From Thiocystis violascens DSM 198 (GTDB lineage: Bacteria > Pseudomonadota > Gammaproteobacteria > Chromatiales > Chromatiaceae): a stretch of 64,000 nucleotides of DNA. The position numbers and the translations under genes are program-made. The stretch is taken from NCBI RefSeq assembly GCF_000227745.2, contig NC_018012.1, positions 1,645,478-1,709,477 on the forward strand. Direction: 5' to 3'. Positions 26,741 through 35,409 of the stretch are shown here, piece after piece. The notes beneath the pieces are model-generated. The model was not told where the DNA came from, ran no database searches, and was given only the letters and a program-made list of their open reading frames with translations. Each line of letters begins with the position of its first letter. The stretch's first letter is position 1.

Positions 26741-27175
26741 TCATCGCACGGCACCGAGCGGCAGCGGCAGCGCGCGCTGTAACGGCTCGGGGCGTTTGTC
26801 GCCGAACAACCGAGCACAGAGTGGTTTCAAGTCCAGCGAGAAACCAGCCAGGGCGGTCGCGGTCGGCTCTCCGGAACGCTGGAACTCGGTCCGCCCCGGC
26901 GCCATGAAAACGCGGTAGCGCGGCCAGTCCAAGCTGGAGCGAGCCCGTAGCCAGGTGTGCAGGGCAGAAAAGGCGGCGGCATAGCGCGATGCCGTGACAC
27001 CCATCCTCTTCATCTCCATCGCGATCAGCGCCGCGACCAGATTGGCGTCGTCGTATTGGGCATGGACGCCGGTCCCAGCGGCCGGGCGCATGGCCACCAG
27101 TACCCCGACCCGCTCCCAGGCCTTACGTTCAGCCTCAGCGCAACCGGCACGCTCGCGTAATTGTAGTGCTTGCAT
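26741..27175 (-). CDS. MerR-like helix-turn-helix protein upstream of the methylase
   Basis: 144 residues. The N-terminus (MQALQLRERAGCAEAERKAW) and ASRYAAAFSALHTWLRAR resemble MerR-like winged-helix proteins. The C-terminal part (PTATALAGFSLDLKPLCARL) is not recognised. It is the first gene of a three-gene operon with the methylase and nuclease, a position that suits a control protein acting on the 480-bp region upstream. An alternative is a specificity-assisting subunit. Confidence 0.5.
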   Translation of the reverse strand: MQALQLRERAGCAEAERKAWERVGVLVAMRPAAGTGVHAQYDDANLVAALIAMEMKRMGVTASRYAAAFSALHTWLRARSSLDWPRYRVFMAPGRTEFQRSGEPTATALAGFSLDLKPLCARLFGDKRPEPLQRALPLPLGAVR

Positions 27176-27659
27176 GGACTTCGAAGAGAAAAAATTGTCT
27201 TAGCCGACAGCGTAGCCTGTTTGAGACTATTAATCCAACCAGTCTGTCGCCTCAGCTTGCGGAGTTCCCACGGCGGTAGATCCGGTGACCGCAAACGGCG
27301 TCCGTGCGGGCACTCGATGCCAGGATGCTGGTGACAGCTCTGGGTCGTGACTTGTCACTCGCGAAGCGTGCACCACTTTCCGCTTTCAGGATCGAAGAGT
27401 CACTGACCTGCAATCGACGGATGGCGGCTTGAGAAACCATCAATCGACTTGCCTAACTCGGCGATCCATCGGCCATGCTGACAACCTGGTGTGCCGACGC
27501 AACGCAACTCGCTTCGTCCACACCAGGAACGCGACTTCTCCCCTCTGGATGCAGCGAGCCGCGCGACTGCGACAGCGCGAGCGGGTCGATATCTGAGTGT
27601 CTCGGCCCGAGATCTGATGGCTTGAACCTCGAATTGGCGCGCCAGACAGGTAGAACGTG
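27176..27659. promoter_or_regulatory. Divergent intergenic region (MerR-like operon / SagB-like gene)
   Basis: About 480 bases between two divergent genes; no coding frame is convincing. Bases 27180-27240 are locally AT-rich (gagaaaaaattgtcttag) just upstream of the MerR-like start and could hold its promoter or operator. No clear inverted repeat was identified. Confidence 0.4.
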
Positions 27660-29276
27660 ATGACAGACGCACGGCTGAGACAGGTCTATGCCTATCATTT
27701 CGACAGCAAGCACCGCCCCGAGCGCTATGCGCCCGGACCCGGAGGCCTGGACTGGGCGACTCAACCCCATCCCTTTCGCTCTTTTGAGGGCGCACCCCGC
27801 ATTCCGTTGCCGCTCGCCAGCGGCGGCGGACCTGCGTTCGCAGCTATCCGAGCGGACGAGCGGCCGGCACCGGCGAGTGTCGATCTCCAGCACCTCGGTG
27901 CCCTCCTCGGGCTCTCTCTGGGACTCTCTGCCTGGAAGGCTTTTGGGGATGCCCGTTGGGCGCTGCGCTGCAATCCCTCCAGCGGCAATCTACATCCGAC
28001 CGAAGGCTATCTCATCACAGCGGGCTGTCCGGGACTGGCGGGTGGGGTCTACCACTACCACAGCCACGATCATTGTCTGGAACGGCGCGGCATCGATGTC
28101 GAAGGATCCGGCGACAAAGGGGACCCGCGCGGTGTCATCCTCGCCATGACCAGCGTTCATTGGCGTGAAGCCTGGAAGTACGGGCTGCGCGCCTATCGCT
28201 ATTGTCAGCACGATGTCGGGCACGCGCTGGCCGCCATCGCCTATGCGGCCGCGACACTCGGCTGGCGCGTCGAGCCGCTCGGATGGTCCGACCAGAGACT
28301 CGCGGCCCTGCTCGGCATCGATCGCGAGACCGACTTCGATCCGGATGAGCCAGAGGCGCCCGATCTCGCGGTCTGGGTGGGGCCGGAGCCGGCGCACGCC
28401 GAAATGATCGACGCCTGGCTGGACCGCCCCCGGTCCTACTTGGGCAAGGCGAACCGTCTGAGCGCGGGCCATGTGAGCTGGCCAGGGATCGAGCGGGTGC
28501 ATCGGGCCTGCTGGCGTAACGCGGCACAGCAGACAGCGCCCGCAGACCTAACGCCGCTGCCACCGCTCACGACACTGGACGGCGACCAGGGGGCCGGGGC
28601 ACTGATTCGTCAGCGCCGCAGCGCCGTCGACTTCGATGGACAGACGCAGATGCCCCGCGAGACCTGGATCTCCATGCTCGATGCGCTTTTGCCCAGGCCA
28701 GGGACGCCTCCCTTCGACGCCTGGCGACGCACGCCGCGCGTGAGCATCCTCCTTTTCGTGCATCGCGTCGAGGGGGTGTCACCTGGGCTTTATGTGCTGG
28801 TGAGAGCGCCCGCGCATCGCGAGCGGCTCCACCTGAGTCTTCGGTCCGAGTGGTCCTGGGTGCCGCTGGACGGCGCACCCGCGCACCTCGGGCTCTATCG
28901 GCTGGTCGAGGGCGATGCGCGCAACGCCGCTCGCGCCCTCTCCTGTCATCAGGACATCGCCAGTGACAGCTGCTTTGCGGTCGCCATGCTGGCCGACTTC
29001 GATGCGGCGCTTGCGCATGGCCCCTGGTGCTACCGGGAATTGTTCTGGGAGTGCGGACTCCTCGGCCAGGTCCTCTATCTCGAGGCGGAGGCGGCCGGGT
29101 TGCGTGGGACCGGGATCGGCTGCTTTTTCGACGATGCCGTTCACGACCTGCTCGGCATCCAGGACAGGCGCTGGCAGTCGCTCTATCACTTCACCGTCGG
29201 TGGCCCCATCGAAGATCCGCGGCTGCGTACCGAGCCACCCTATGCCCACTTGGGCGAGCTCTCGGCTTCTGCTTGA
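27660..29276 (+). CDS. SagB/ThcOx-family double nitroreductase
   Basis: 538 residues, two flavin-dependent nitroreductase domains in tandem. The N-terminal half has YAYHFDSKHRPERYAPGPGG, LDWATQPHPFRSFEGAPRI and RCNPSSGNLHPTEGY (FMN binding). The second half has RQRRSAVDFDGQTQMPRETW, CFAVAMLADF and GLRGTGIGCFFDDAVHDLLG. Such proteins dehydrogenate azolines in peptide natural products (SagB) or act as oxidases. No precursor, cyclodehydratase or transporter is nearby, so this may be a stand-alone enzyme. ATG 27660 was preferred over the GTG one codon earlier. Confidence 0.85.
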   Translation: MTDARLRQVYAYHFDSKHRPERYAPGPGGLDWATQPHPFRSFEGAPRIPLPLASGGGPAFAAIRADERPAPASVDLQHLGALLGLSLGLSAWKAFGDARWALRCNPSSGNLHPTEGYLITAGCPGLAGGVYHYHSHDHCLERRGIDVEGSGDKGDPRGVILAMTSVHWREAWKYGLRAYRYCQHDVGHALAAIAYAAATLGWRVEPLGWSDQRLAALLGIDRETDFDPDEPEAPDLAVWVGPEPAHAEMIDAWLDRPRSYLGKANRLSAGHVSWPGIERVHRACWRNAAQQTAPADLTPLPPLTTLDGDQGAGALIRQRRSAVDFDGQTQMPRETWISMLDALLPRPGTPPFDAWRRTPRVSILLFVHRVEGVSPGLYVLVRAPAHRERLHLSLRSEWSWVPLDGAPAHLGLYRLVEGDARNAARALSCHQDIASDSCFAVAMLADFDAALAHGPWCYRELFWECGLLGQVLYLEAEAAGLRGTGIGCFFDDAVHDLLGIQDRRWQSLYHFTVGGPIEDPRLRTEPPYAHLGELSASA

Positions 29277-29496
29277 GATCCGCAGCGCTGCATCCCGTGC
29301 TCGGCGATCTCGCGCTGGCGACAGATCCAGACGCCCTCATGGCCGCCAGGCATCGCGCTACGGCTGCGGCTCGGGCTGAGTAGCCGCAGACGGGCGATGA
29401 GCCGGTCGCGCCGGGCGTGCCAGAGCTGACGACCCAGCCCTGGCTGCGGTACTCCGGGCGGACGATGAAGACGCCCATGAAACCGAAGCGTCCCCC
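29240..29496 (-). pseudogene. GNAT acetyltransferase fragment, frameshifted
   Basis: Reads GGRFGFMGVFIVRPEYRSQG, the acetyl-CoA-binding motif A of GNAT enzymes. After an indel around 29430 it continues in another frame as GRQLWHARRDRLIARL. The N-terminal strands are missing: the frame runs into the 3' end of the replication-like gene. The C-terminal third has no family similarity. It converges on and overlaps the end of the SagB-like gene. Confidence 0.65.
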
Positions 29497-29503
29497 ACAA
29501 GGC

Positions 29504-30295
29504 TCACGGGGCGCCTCGGCTGGCGCGAAGGCGATCGATGTCCCTGGCAGCGGTCCGCTTGCGTTGCGCGATGTGCTCACGCCGGGCCTGCGCACGCTCG
29601 GCGGGCGGTGCCGGCGTGGGTGGGACCGCCCGCAGGATCAGCTCGCGGAGTGTCCTCAGCTGCTGACGGATGGCGGCTTCCTCGGTCTGTGGTATGGCCA
29701 CAACCGTCCCCGTCAAACGCTTCGGGGTGTTCGCGTCCTCCGGTGCCGGCAACAGGTGCCGCACCGCCTCGGCCGACAGCCGTCCGGCGGCGACCGCACG
29801 CTCGGCAGCATTGGTCCGCTGCCCAGGATCCCAACCGAGCGAGAGCCGCCACTGGGGTGGTTGCCCTTGCCGGCGCCGCTCGGCCACCAGGCGCTCGTAG
29901 GCGCCTTTGAAGGCCATGCGCGCGCCAACGCGGTCACCGCACTCCCACACCGGCGCGGCCGCCGTCGCGGCGAGTAGGATCTCCTCGGTGACGCACACAC
30001 TCGCCGCCTCGTCGAAGGTGTCCACCGCCAAGGCCCAGGCCTCGTCTGAACTCGGGTGCCCACCGCCGGCGCGCTCCAGCACGGCGATGATGTCGCTCGG
30101 GCGCGGGAAGTAGCGCCCACGCTCGGCGTCCAGCAGGTGGCAATCCAGGACCTGGCGCAGGGTCGGGAGATCCAGATGCGCCGCGAGCAGGCGCCACCAG
30201 GTCTGCTTGAGCCCGACCGACACGGTCTGCCCGTAGGTCTCGCCGAGTTCGTCGAGCAGGTCCGAGAAGACTTTACGGTCGTGATCGCACAACAT
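29504..30295 (-). CDS. Phage P-like replication protein (putative)
   Basis: 263 residues. The first 100 (HDRKVFSDLLDELGETYGQT, then LRQVLDCHLLDAERGRYFPR and PSDIIAVLE) resemble phage replisome-loading proteins that follow an initiator gene. The C-terminus is rich in Arg/Ala and probably helical. The start at the ATG of MLCDHD overlaps the previous gene by 23 bases, and the longer frame upstream is low-complexity Ser/Pro, a shadow of the other gene. Role inferred from order. Confidence 0.55.
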   Translation of the reverse strand: MLCDHDRKVFSDLLDELGETYGQTVSVGLKQTWWRLLAAHLDLPTLRQVLDCHLLDAERGRYFPRPSDIIAVLERAGGGHPSSDEAWALAVDTFDEAASVCVTEEILLAATAAAPVWECGDRVGARMAFKGAYERLVAERRRQGQPPQWRLSLGWDPGQRTNAAERAVAAGRLSAEAVRHLLPAPEDANTPKRLTGTVVAIPQTEEAAIRQQLRTLRELILRAVPPTPAPPAERAQARREHIAQRKRTAARDIDRLRASRGAP

Positions 30296-30812
30296 GGAAC
30301 TCCCCCTCCAGCGGATCGGGGTCTGGGTTGAGAAAGGCATCCAGCGCGGCTTGCTCGGCGCGCTGATCGGCGGCGAGTGCGAGGAACTGCTCGACATGGG
30401 CCGCGTCGCGGCAGATGAGCGCGATGTCGTCGAAGGCGCGCCCACGGTCGTTGCGGCCCTGGTGCCAGGCGGAGGCGCGACAGCCGTCGATGGCGCGCTG
30501 CAGTTCGGCTGGCGTGTAGCCGTCCTTGAGCCGAGCGGCGATGGCGGATCGGCGCTTGGCGTCCAGCTTGGCCTTGGGCTTGGCCATGACCTGCTGCCAG
30601 TAGGCGAAGATCGGCTGCACGACATCGGCGCGGACGGCCACAGGGCCGTCAGGTCGGGCGTCGGGGGCGCTCGGTGCAGAGGTTGGTCCAACGCCGCCAT
30701 CGGAAGCCGAAAACGGCCCGTCACGCGACATGTGCGTAAGCACCGTCTTTTCTTTCCGGATACCGGATACCGGAGGTGTGCCGGCTTTGACGGTCCCTTT
30801 CGAATTCGGCAC
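30273..30812 (-). CDS. Phage replication protein, conserved C-terminal domain
   Basis: 179 residues. The second half matches the C-terminal domain common at the end of phage replisome organisers: IFAYWQQVMAKPKAKLDAKR, IAARLKDGYTPAELQRAIDG, SAWHQGRNDRGRAFDDIALI and CRDAAHVEQFLA. The first 70 residues are linker-like. It overlaps the preceding winged-helix gene by about 90 bases in another frame, so the two may once have been one O-like initiator gene later split by an indel, or may be two subunits. Confidence 0.6.
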   Translation of the reverse strand: MPNSKGTVKAGTPPVSGIRKEKTVLTHMSRDGPFSASDGGVGPTSAPSAPDARPDGPVAVRADVVQPIFAYWQQVMAKPKAKLDAKRRSAIAARLKDGYTPAELQRAIDGCRASAWHQGRNDRGRAFDDIALICRDAAHVEQFLALAADQRAEQAALDAFLNPDPDPLEGEFHVVRSRP

Positions 30813-31230
30813 CTGCCGGGTTATGGGTGGATCTGGCCCGCAGACCGCATCGTTGCTGGAGTCTGAGGTGCCGGGATGGGTATGCCGGGTTTGTGCCGGG
30901 TTTATTTGGCGCAGACTGATCCGTGATGGCTAGAGGAAGGAAAAAAATCAGATGTTTCAATGCACTGCGATTACGCACCAAACCAGCACGCTCAAGCCCT
31001 TCGGCGAGCCGTCGGACCTTGGCCTTGGTAGGAGTGCCGGTGCCTTCCAGCCCCTGCCCGGGCTCGATATAGAGGGCCTCCTGCAAGGCGCGCCAGGAGA
31101 TGCGACGGGTATGGCCGACAAAACCGCTGTGATAGTCCATGAGGGTTCTCAGCACGATGTAGAGTTGCCAGAGCTCAGGGCGTTGTCCGCTGAGCGCGGC
31201 CAGTTCCGCGTCGTCGAGTCGGATGGCCAC
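30721..31230 (-). CDS. Phage-type replication initiator N-terminal domain
   Basis: 169 residues. Residues 1-110 (AIRLDDAELAALSGQRPELW, SWRALQEALYIEP and VRRLAEGLERAGLVRNRSAL) look like the winged-helix N-terminal domain of phage O-type or plasmid replication initiators. The C-terminal 60 residues are Arg-rich and probably out of the ancestral frame (see the overlapping downstream gene). First gene of the leftward replication operon, next to the Cro-like gene. Confidence 0.55.
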   Translation of the reverse strand: MAIRLDDAELAALSGQRPELWQLYIVLRTLMDYHSGFVGHTRRISWRALQEALYIEPGQGLEGTGTPTKAKVRRLAEGLERAGLVRNRSALKHLIFFLPLAITDQSAPNKPGTNPAYPSRHLRLQQRCGLRARSTHNPAGAEFERDRQSRHTSGIRYPERKDGAYAHVA

Positions 31231-31337
31231 CGCCGGTCAGCCGCCGCTCAGCTCGCCGGGGTCGATCCGGTCCATCAGGCCGGCTCGGGGCGCGTGGGCG
31301 GCGGACCGAAGAGGTCCGGGCGCAACTGATGCATCGT

Positions 31338-31484
31338 TCAGCGTCCCTTGCGCGCAATGCACACCGCGCTGCGCAAAGGGATCCGCTCGGACCACTGGGC
31401 CACCGCCTGCTTGGTGCAGTCGGCTGCTTGCGCCACCGCGACCAGGGTGCCCAGTTCGGCCAGGAGATCGGATTTCGTGATCAT
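31338..31484 (-). CDS. Cro-like helix-turn-helix protein
   Basis: 48-codon gene (ATG at 31484, TGA at 31338). The product MITKSDLLAELGTLVAVAQA then ADCTKQAVAQWSERIPLRSA is a YdaS/Cro-type helix-turn-helix with the family SKQAVSQW-like recognition helix (here TKQAVAQW). It is divergent from the CI-like gene across 71 bases carrying inverted repeats, and leads the leftward replication operon, the place of Cro in a lambdoid switch. Confidence 0.7.
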   Translation of the reverse strand: MITKSDLLAELGTLVAVAQAADCTKQAVAQWSERIPLRSAVCIARKGR

Positions 31485-31501
31485 GGCCTAAGTGAAGTGC
31501 A

Positions 31502-31548
31502 ATTGACAAAAAAAGTCAATAGCACGGCCCGCGATAGTCAATTAGACT
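31502..31548. promoter_or_regulatory. CI/Cro operator region
   Basis: Two inverted repeats lie between the divergent repressor genes. ATTGAC-n7-GTCAAT is at 31502-31520, and AGTC-AATTA-GACT is at 31536-31548. They share the AGTCAATT half-site, as expected for operators bound by both CI and Cro. The second repeat ends eight bases before the cI-like ATG. Confidence 0.65.
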
Positions 31549-31555
31549 TGTCGTC

Positions 31556-32014
31556 ATGAATACTGTTGCCGACCGTGTAAAGTTCCTTCGCCAGCACTTG
31601 CAGCTCACGCAGGAGGCGCTGGGACAGTGCGCGGGCGGCATCTCTAAACAGGCGGTCTCGCAATGGGAGCGTGCGCTCACGGAGCCGCAATGGGAGGCGT
31701 TGAACGCCTTACAGCGCACCCGACAGGTAAATCCCCAGTGGTTGCTGAAGGGAACCGCGCCGATGCTCCTGAGCGAGGAGGCAGGCGACCCCGGCCACGC
31801 CCTTGACCGCGTCCCCTCCCACCGCATCGAGCAGCGCCCCTTAGCGGAGCTGCTCGATGAGCTGTCGCGTCGCCTGGCGCTGGCCGATCCATCCGTGCGC
31901 GAGGAGGTGACCCGGCTGGTGCTGCGCTACATGGAGAACCCCCGAGCGGGGGCGCGGATCGCGCAAGCGATCGATCTGCTGCTGGGATCGGACGACGACA
32001 CCTCGACCCGTTAG
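31556..32014 (+). CDS. CI-like XRE-family repressor
   Basis: 152 residues with an N-terminal lambda-type helix-turn-helix: VADRVKFLRQHLQLTQEALG, then GGISKQAVSQWERALTEPQW. NPQWLLKGTAPML ends the DNA-binding domain. There is no LexA-type Ser/Lys cleavage region; the C-terminal half is helical and may dimerise. Expected to repress its own and the divergent Cro-like promoter through the repeats at 31502-31548. The start ATG overlaps no other gene. Confidence 0.8.
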   Translation: MNTVADRVKFLRQHLQLTQEALGQCAGGISKQAVSQWERALTEPQWEALNALQRTRQVNPQWLLKGTAPMLLSEEAGDPGHALDRVPSHRIEQRPLAELLDELSRRLALADPSVREEVTRLVLRYMENPRAGARIAQAIDLLLGSDDDTSTR

Positions 32015-32742
32015 CCACGCCCTCCGCCGCGTCTCTTGGCCGCGGTGCCTGTCACGTGTCCTGACCGAGTTTTCCGTCTCACAGACTGAGACCCGCGACC
32101 GGCCGAGGGGTCGATCGGCTCGCTGATGGGCACGGCTGCGCGAACCGGCGCGCTTCCCGAGCGGGCGTCCAATCGCTCGCCAGGGCGATGCTCGCAGGCG
32201 GCAGAGACGCACGTGGCATTGAGCGCGCTTAACAATCGCCATGAAGAGCGCTTCACTTCTGGTCAAGTTCCGCCTTTTGATCACTGTCAAGCGCCGACGT
32301 CTAGGGTGAGCGTTGGCTGCGGACCACCCGAGGCGATGCACCTCTCAGGGTCGCTCCACCTCAAGAGGGCACCCGTGCCCACCTCACGAGAACACCGACA
32401 TGCGCCAACCGCGTTCCATCATCCGCGCTCTGACGACATCCCTGCGCCACGCGCGCAGGATCGCCTTGACCTCCACGACAAGGTCAGGCGCGCGGAACGC
32501 GCCATCGTCGCTAATGCAGGCGCGCCCCGTTTGGCGCAACCATGGCGATCGCCCAAAGGCATTGGGATGGACGGCAATCCCCGTCAGGGCTTCGTCCATC
32601 AGGACCAGACCGACATCCAGGCTGGCGTCGGTGGGTCATCCCGACCCTCGACCACCAACGCCAGCGACGAGCCGGTCACGATCGGGCATGACCGGCGCCG
32701 GTCGTCCGTTCGGAACGGCCATGGAGCCGGGGAAACCGCGTG
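32015..32742. other. No gene recognised
   Basis: 725 bases between the CI-like and the excisionase-like genes. Several open frames overlap on both strands, but all are rich in Arg, Ser and Pro and resemble nothing known. Small element-specific genes could be hidden here. Confidence 0.45.
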
Positions 32743-33069
32743 ATGAAAACCCTTGACCTGGTCGAAGCGGCCAACTTCCTGCGCCTGCACCCGGAGACTC
32801 TGCGCCGTTTGGCGGTCAAGGGCGATATCCCGAGCGCCAAGCCGGGCAAGCACTGGGTGTTCATTGATGAGGACTTAGCCAATTGGCTGCGCTCACGCTA
32901 TGCTGAACAGGCGCGGGCGGTCGAGCCGAGAGGACAGACGCGATGCTCTACCGCCGATCCAATAGCCGGCACTGGTGGGTGCGCTTCACCACACCAGACG
33001 GCAAAGAAGTACGACGCTCTACTGGAACGGAAGACAAGAAGGCTGCCGAGGAGTACGAAGCGAAACTGA
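32743..33069 (+). CDS. Excisionase-like helix-turn-helix protein
   Basis: 108 residues. The first 55 are a MerR/excisionase-type winged helix (HTH_17): DLVEAANFLRLHPETLRRLA, then AKPGKHWVFIDEDLANWLRS. The tail after about residue 65 runs through the start of the integrase gene in another frame and is probably not meaningful. The position immediately before int suggests a directionality factor. Confidence 0.65.
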   Translation: MKTLDLVEAANFLRLHPETLRRLAVKGDIPSAKPGKHWVFIDEDLANWLRSRYAEQARAVEPRGQTRCSTADPIAGTGGCASPHQTAKKYDALLERKTRRLPRSTKRN

Positions 33070-33750
33070 AGCAGGCTCTGTGGCGCCAGGAGCGTATGGG
33101 CGAGAAGCCCCGACGAAGCTGGCCAGAGGCCGTGGTGCGCTGGGTCGAGGAGACCGCGCACAAGGCCAGCCATGATGATGACCTGTGTCATTTGCGCTGG
33201 CTAGACCCGCACCTGAAGGGCTTATTGCTCGACCAGATCGATCGGGACCGGCTGCACACCATCCGTACGACCAGTACGCCGTGTGGCTTGGATTCACTCC
33301 GACCAGGCCAAGGCTAAAAAAGCCATCGGGGTACCGCTCAATACCGACGCTATGCTGGTGCTGCGGCGTTGGGAGGACCGACACCCCGAACGGGTCTTCG
33401 CCTACCCGCGGCCCGATGAGAACGGGAGCATTGAATGGTCCCCGGTCACCAAGGCGGGTGGACGGGCTTGGCGTAAGGCTCTCCAGCGAGCGGGGATTGA
33501 GCAGTTTCGCTGGCACGACCTGCGCCACACCTAGGCCTCATGGCATGTGCAGTCTGGCACCCCGCTGCATGTGCTCCAGGAGCTCGGGGGATGGTCGGAT
33601 TTCGCCATGGTGCGAAAATACGCCCATCTAGCGCCAGAGCATCTGGCCGAGCATGCCGCGCGGATCGAGTCCGGGCTTCAAAGTGTTCCGCACAGTTTCC
33701 GGCACACCGCCTCGGCGGACAAGAAAAAAGCGGCGACGCATGATGCGTAA
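32943..33750 (+). pseudogene. Tyrosine integrase remnant (element A)
   Basis: Three defects are visible. The N-terminal arm and core-binding part (RRSNSRHWWVRFTTPDGKEV to DQIDRDRLHTIRTT) reads to about 33275. It then jumps into another frame at VAWIHSDQAKAKKAI with about 90 residues of the core and first catalytic Arg region missing. Finally DLRHT is followed by a TAG at 33532, where Trp (DLRHTWASWH) is expected; the rest (LQELGGWSDFAMVRKYAHLA, catalytic Tyr included) continues in frame. It ends 23 bases before the att copy, where a functional int would sit. Confidence 0.85.
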
Positions 33751-33772
33751 CCGCTTGTAATTACTAGCTTAA

Positions 33773-33819
33773 ATTGGTCGGGGCGAGAGGATTTGAACCT
33801 CCTACCACCTGAACCCCAT
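33773..33819. repeat. att site, left copy (tRNA-Pro 3' remnant)
   Basis: 47 bases matching the 3' half of tRNA-Pro(GGG) at 54205-54251 with a single difference (t for g, 31st base). Similarity stops right after ccccat. It lacks the 5' half, so it is not a functional tRNA gene. Confidence 0.9.
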
Positions 33820-33947
33820 ATAAGTACAGAAAGATCCTGCTAGATCCGCCAGAAGTCAAAAATATCTTTTTTAACAGAATGATATAAATCCTGACCCACT
33901 AGCCTTATCCCGCAAGGTCCACTAAAATCCTACCTAAGCCACCCCGA

Positions 33948-33971
33948 GAGTGGGGGTAAAAGTGGGGGTAA
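33948..33971. repeat. Subterminal direct repeat, left copy (putative integrase arm sites)
   Basis: Two tandem gtgggggta boxes separated by three bases; the same 24 bases recur at 54118-54141 near the other end of the island. They lie between the att copy and the integrase start, where arm-type binding sites are expected. A role as integrase or excisionase sites is inference. Confidence 0.65.
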
Positions 33972-34015
33972 AAAACGCCCCTATTTTGACGACGGATCAG
34001 AGACGAGGCGCTGCA

Positions 34016-35340
34016 ATGGGTAAGCTGACGGTCAAGCAACTGGAATCGCTCACGCCCGATAATGTCGGGCGGAAGCTGTTCGATGGCGACGGGCTGTACG
34101 GACGGGTCCGTGCACAGAAGACCGGGATCGTCGTTACCTTCGAATACCGCTTCACGCTGCAAGGGACGACGCGGACGGCGGCGTGTGGCAAGTGGCCGGA
34201 GGAGTCGTTGAAGGACATCCGCAAGACGCGCGATGCGAAACAGGCGTTGGTGGATACCGGTACCGATCCGGTCGAGCAAGGCCGGGCGGAGAAGCTGCGC
34301 AAGCGGTCCAGCGACATCAGGCAGAGCTGGCTCGGATCGCGGCCGACTCCGCTGCGCGGCGAACGCTCAAGGATGCGATGACCCAATGGACAAAAGCGGA
34401 GCTGGCTCGCCGCAAGGATGGCGGCAGTGAATCAATGCGGGCGATCGAGAAAGACATTCTTCCGGTCCTCGGCGAGGTGGCGCTGGTTGACCTCAAGCGG
34501 GCGATGGTGGTCGATGTGCTCGACAAGGTGGTCGAGCGTGGCGCGCGGGTGATGGCCAATCATCTCTTCAGCGATCTCCGTCAGTTCTTCAACTATGCCG
34601 TCGCGCGTGACTGGGTCGAGGCACACCCGCTAGCAGGGTTGACGAAGGAGAAGATCGGTGGACGGGAGAAGGCACGCGAGCGCTACCTCTCCGAAGAGGA
34701 GATCATCGAGTTGAAGCAGCGCCTGCCGGCGGCCAACCTGCTGCACACGACGGAGTTAGCCATCTGGATCATGCTCTCGACCTGCTGTCGGGTGGGCGAG
34801 CTGTCGCAGTCCCGGTGGGAGCATCTCGATCTGGACCAAGGTTCATGGTTTATCCCTGGTAGCAACACCAAGAACGCCAAGGATCACAACGTCTTTCTCT
34901 CCGATTTCGCCAAGGCGCAGTTCCTGGCGCTGAAAACCCTGACGGGCGATTCGGCCTGGTGCCTGCCGGCCAGGGACGACCAGGGGCATGTCTGCTTGAA
35001 GTCCATCACCAAACAGATCAAGGACCGTGTGCGCGATGAGCCGCTCTCCAACCGGACCAAGGCCACGGGGGCGTTGCTGCTATCGGGTGGGGCCTGGACG
35101 CCGCATGATCTGCGCCGCACGGGCGCGACCATGATGGGCGAGTTGGGCGTGATCGGCGAAGTCATCGAGCGCTGTCTGAATCATGTCGAGCAGAACAAGC
35201 TCAAGCGGATCTATCAGCGCCATGAGCTGAAAGCTGAACAGCGGGATGCCTGGCGGCGGCTCGGGGATCGGCTCGCGCTGCTGCTCGCCGCAGAGGGACA
35301 GGAGAATGTGGTCGTTGGTCGGTTTGCCAAACGTGCCTGA
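34016..35340 (+). pseudogene. P4-type tyrosine integrase with frameshift (element B)
   Basis: The N-terminal DUF4102-like arm domain (LTVKQLESLTPDNVGRKLFD, then YGRVRAQKTGIVVTFEYRF) reads from the ATG at 34016 to about 34310. There the frame shifts by -1 and the rest (HQAELARIAADSAARRTLKD to the TGA at 35340) follows. The catalytic domain is otherwise complete: Arg in CCRVGELSQSRWEHLDL, TPHDLRRTGATMM, and a Tyr in KLKRIYQRHE. No obvious slippery heptamer is at the shift, so a mutation or an assembly error is more likely than programmed frameshifting. It would recombine at tRNA-Pro. Confidence 0.85.
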
Positions 35341-35409
35341 CGATCCGGCCAGGCACTCACCGCACGCGCGGGTTGTCGCAAGCCCGTTGTCCATGAGTCG
35401 GCGGTCGTC

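Noticed and set aside
33773..33819. A second tRNA-Pro gene
   Set aside because: Only the 3' half is present; acceptor and D arms are missing, so it is an att remnant.
34290..34330. Programmed frameshift in the integrase
   Set aside because: No slippery heptamer with downstream structure at the switch; mutation or sequencing error is simpler.
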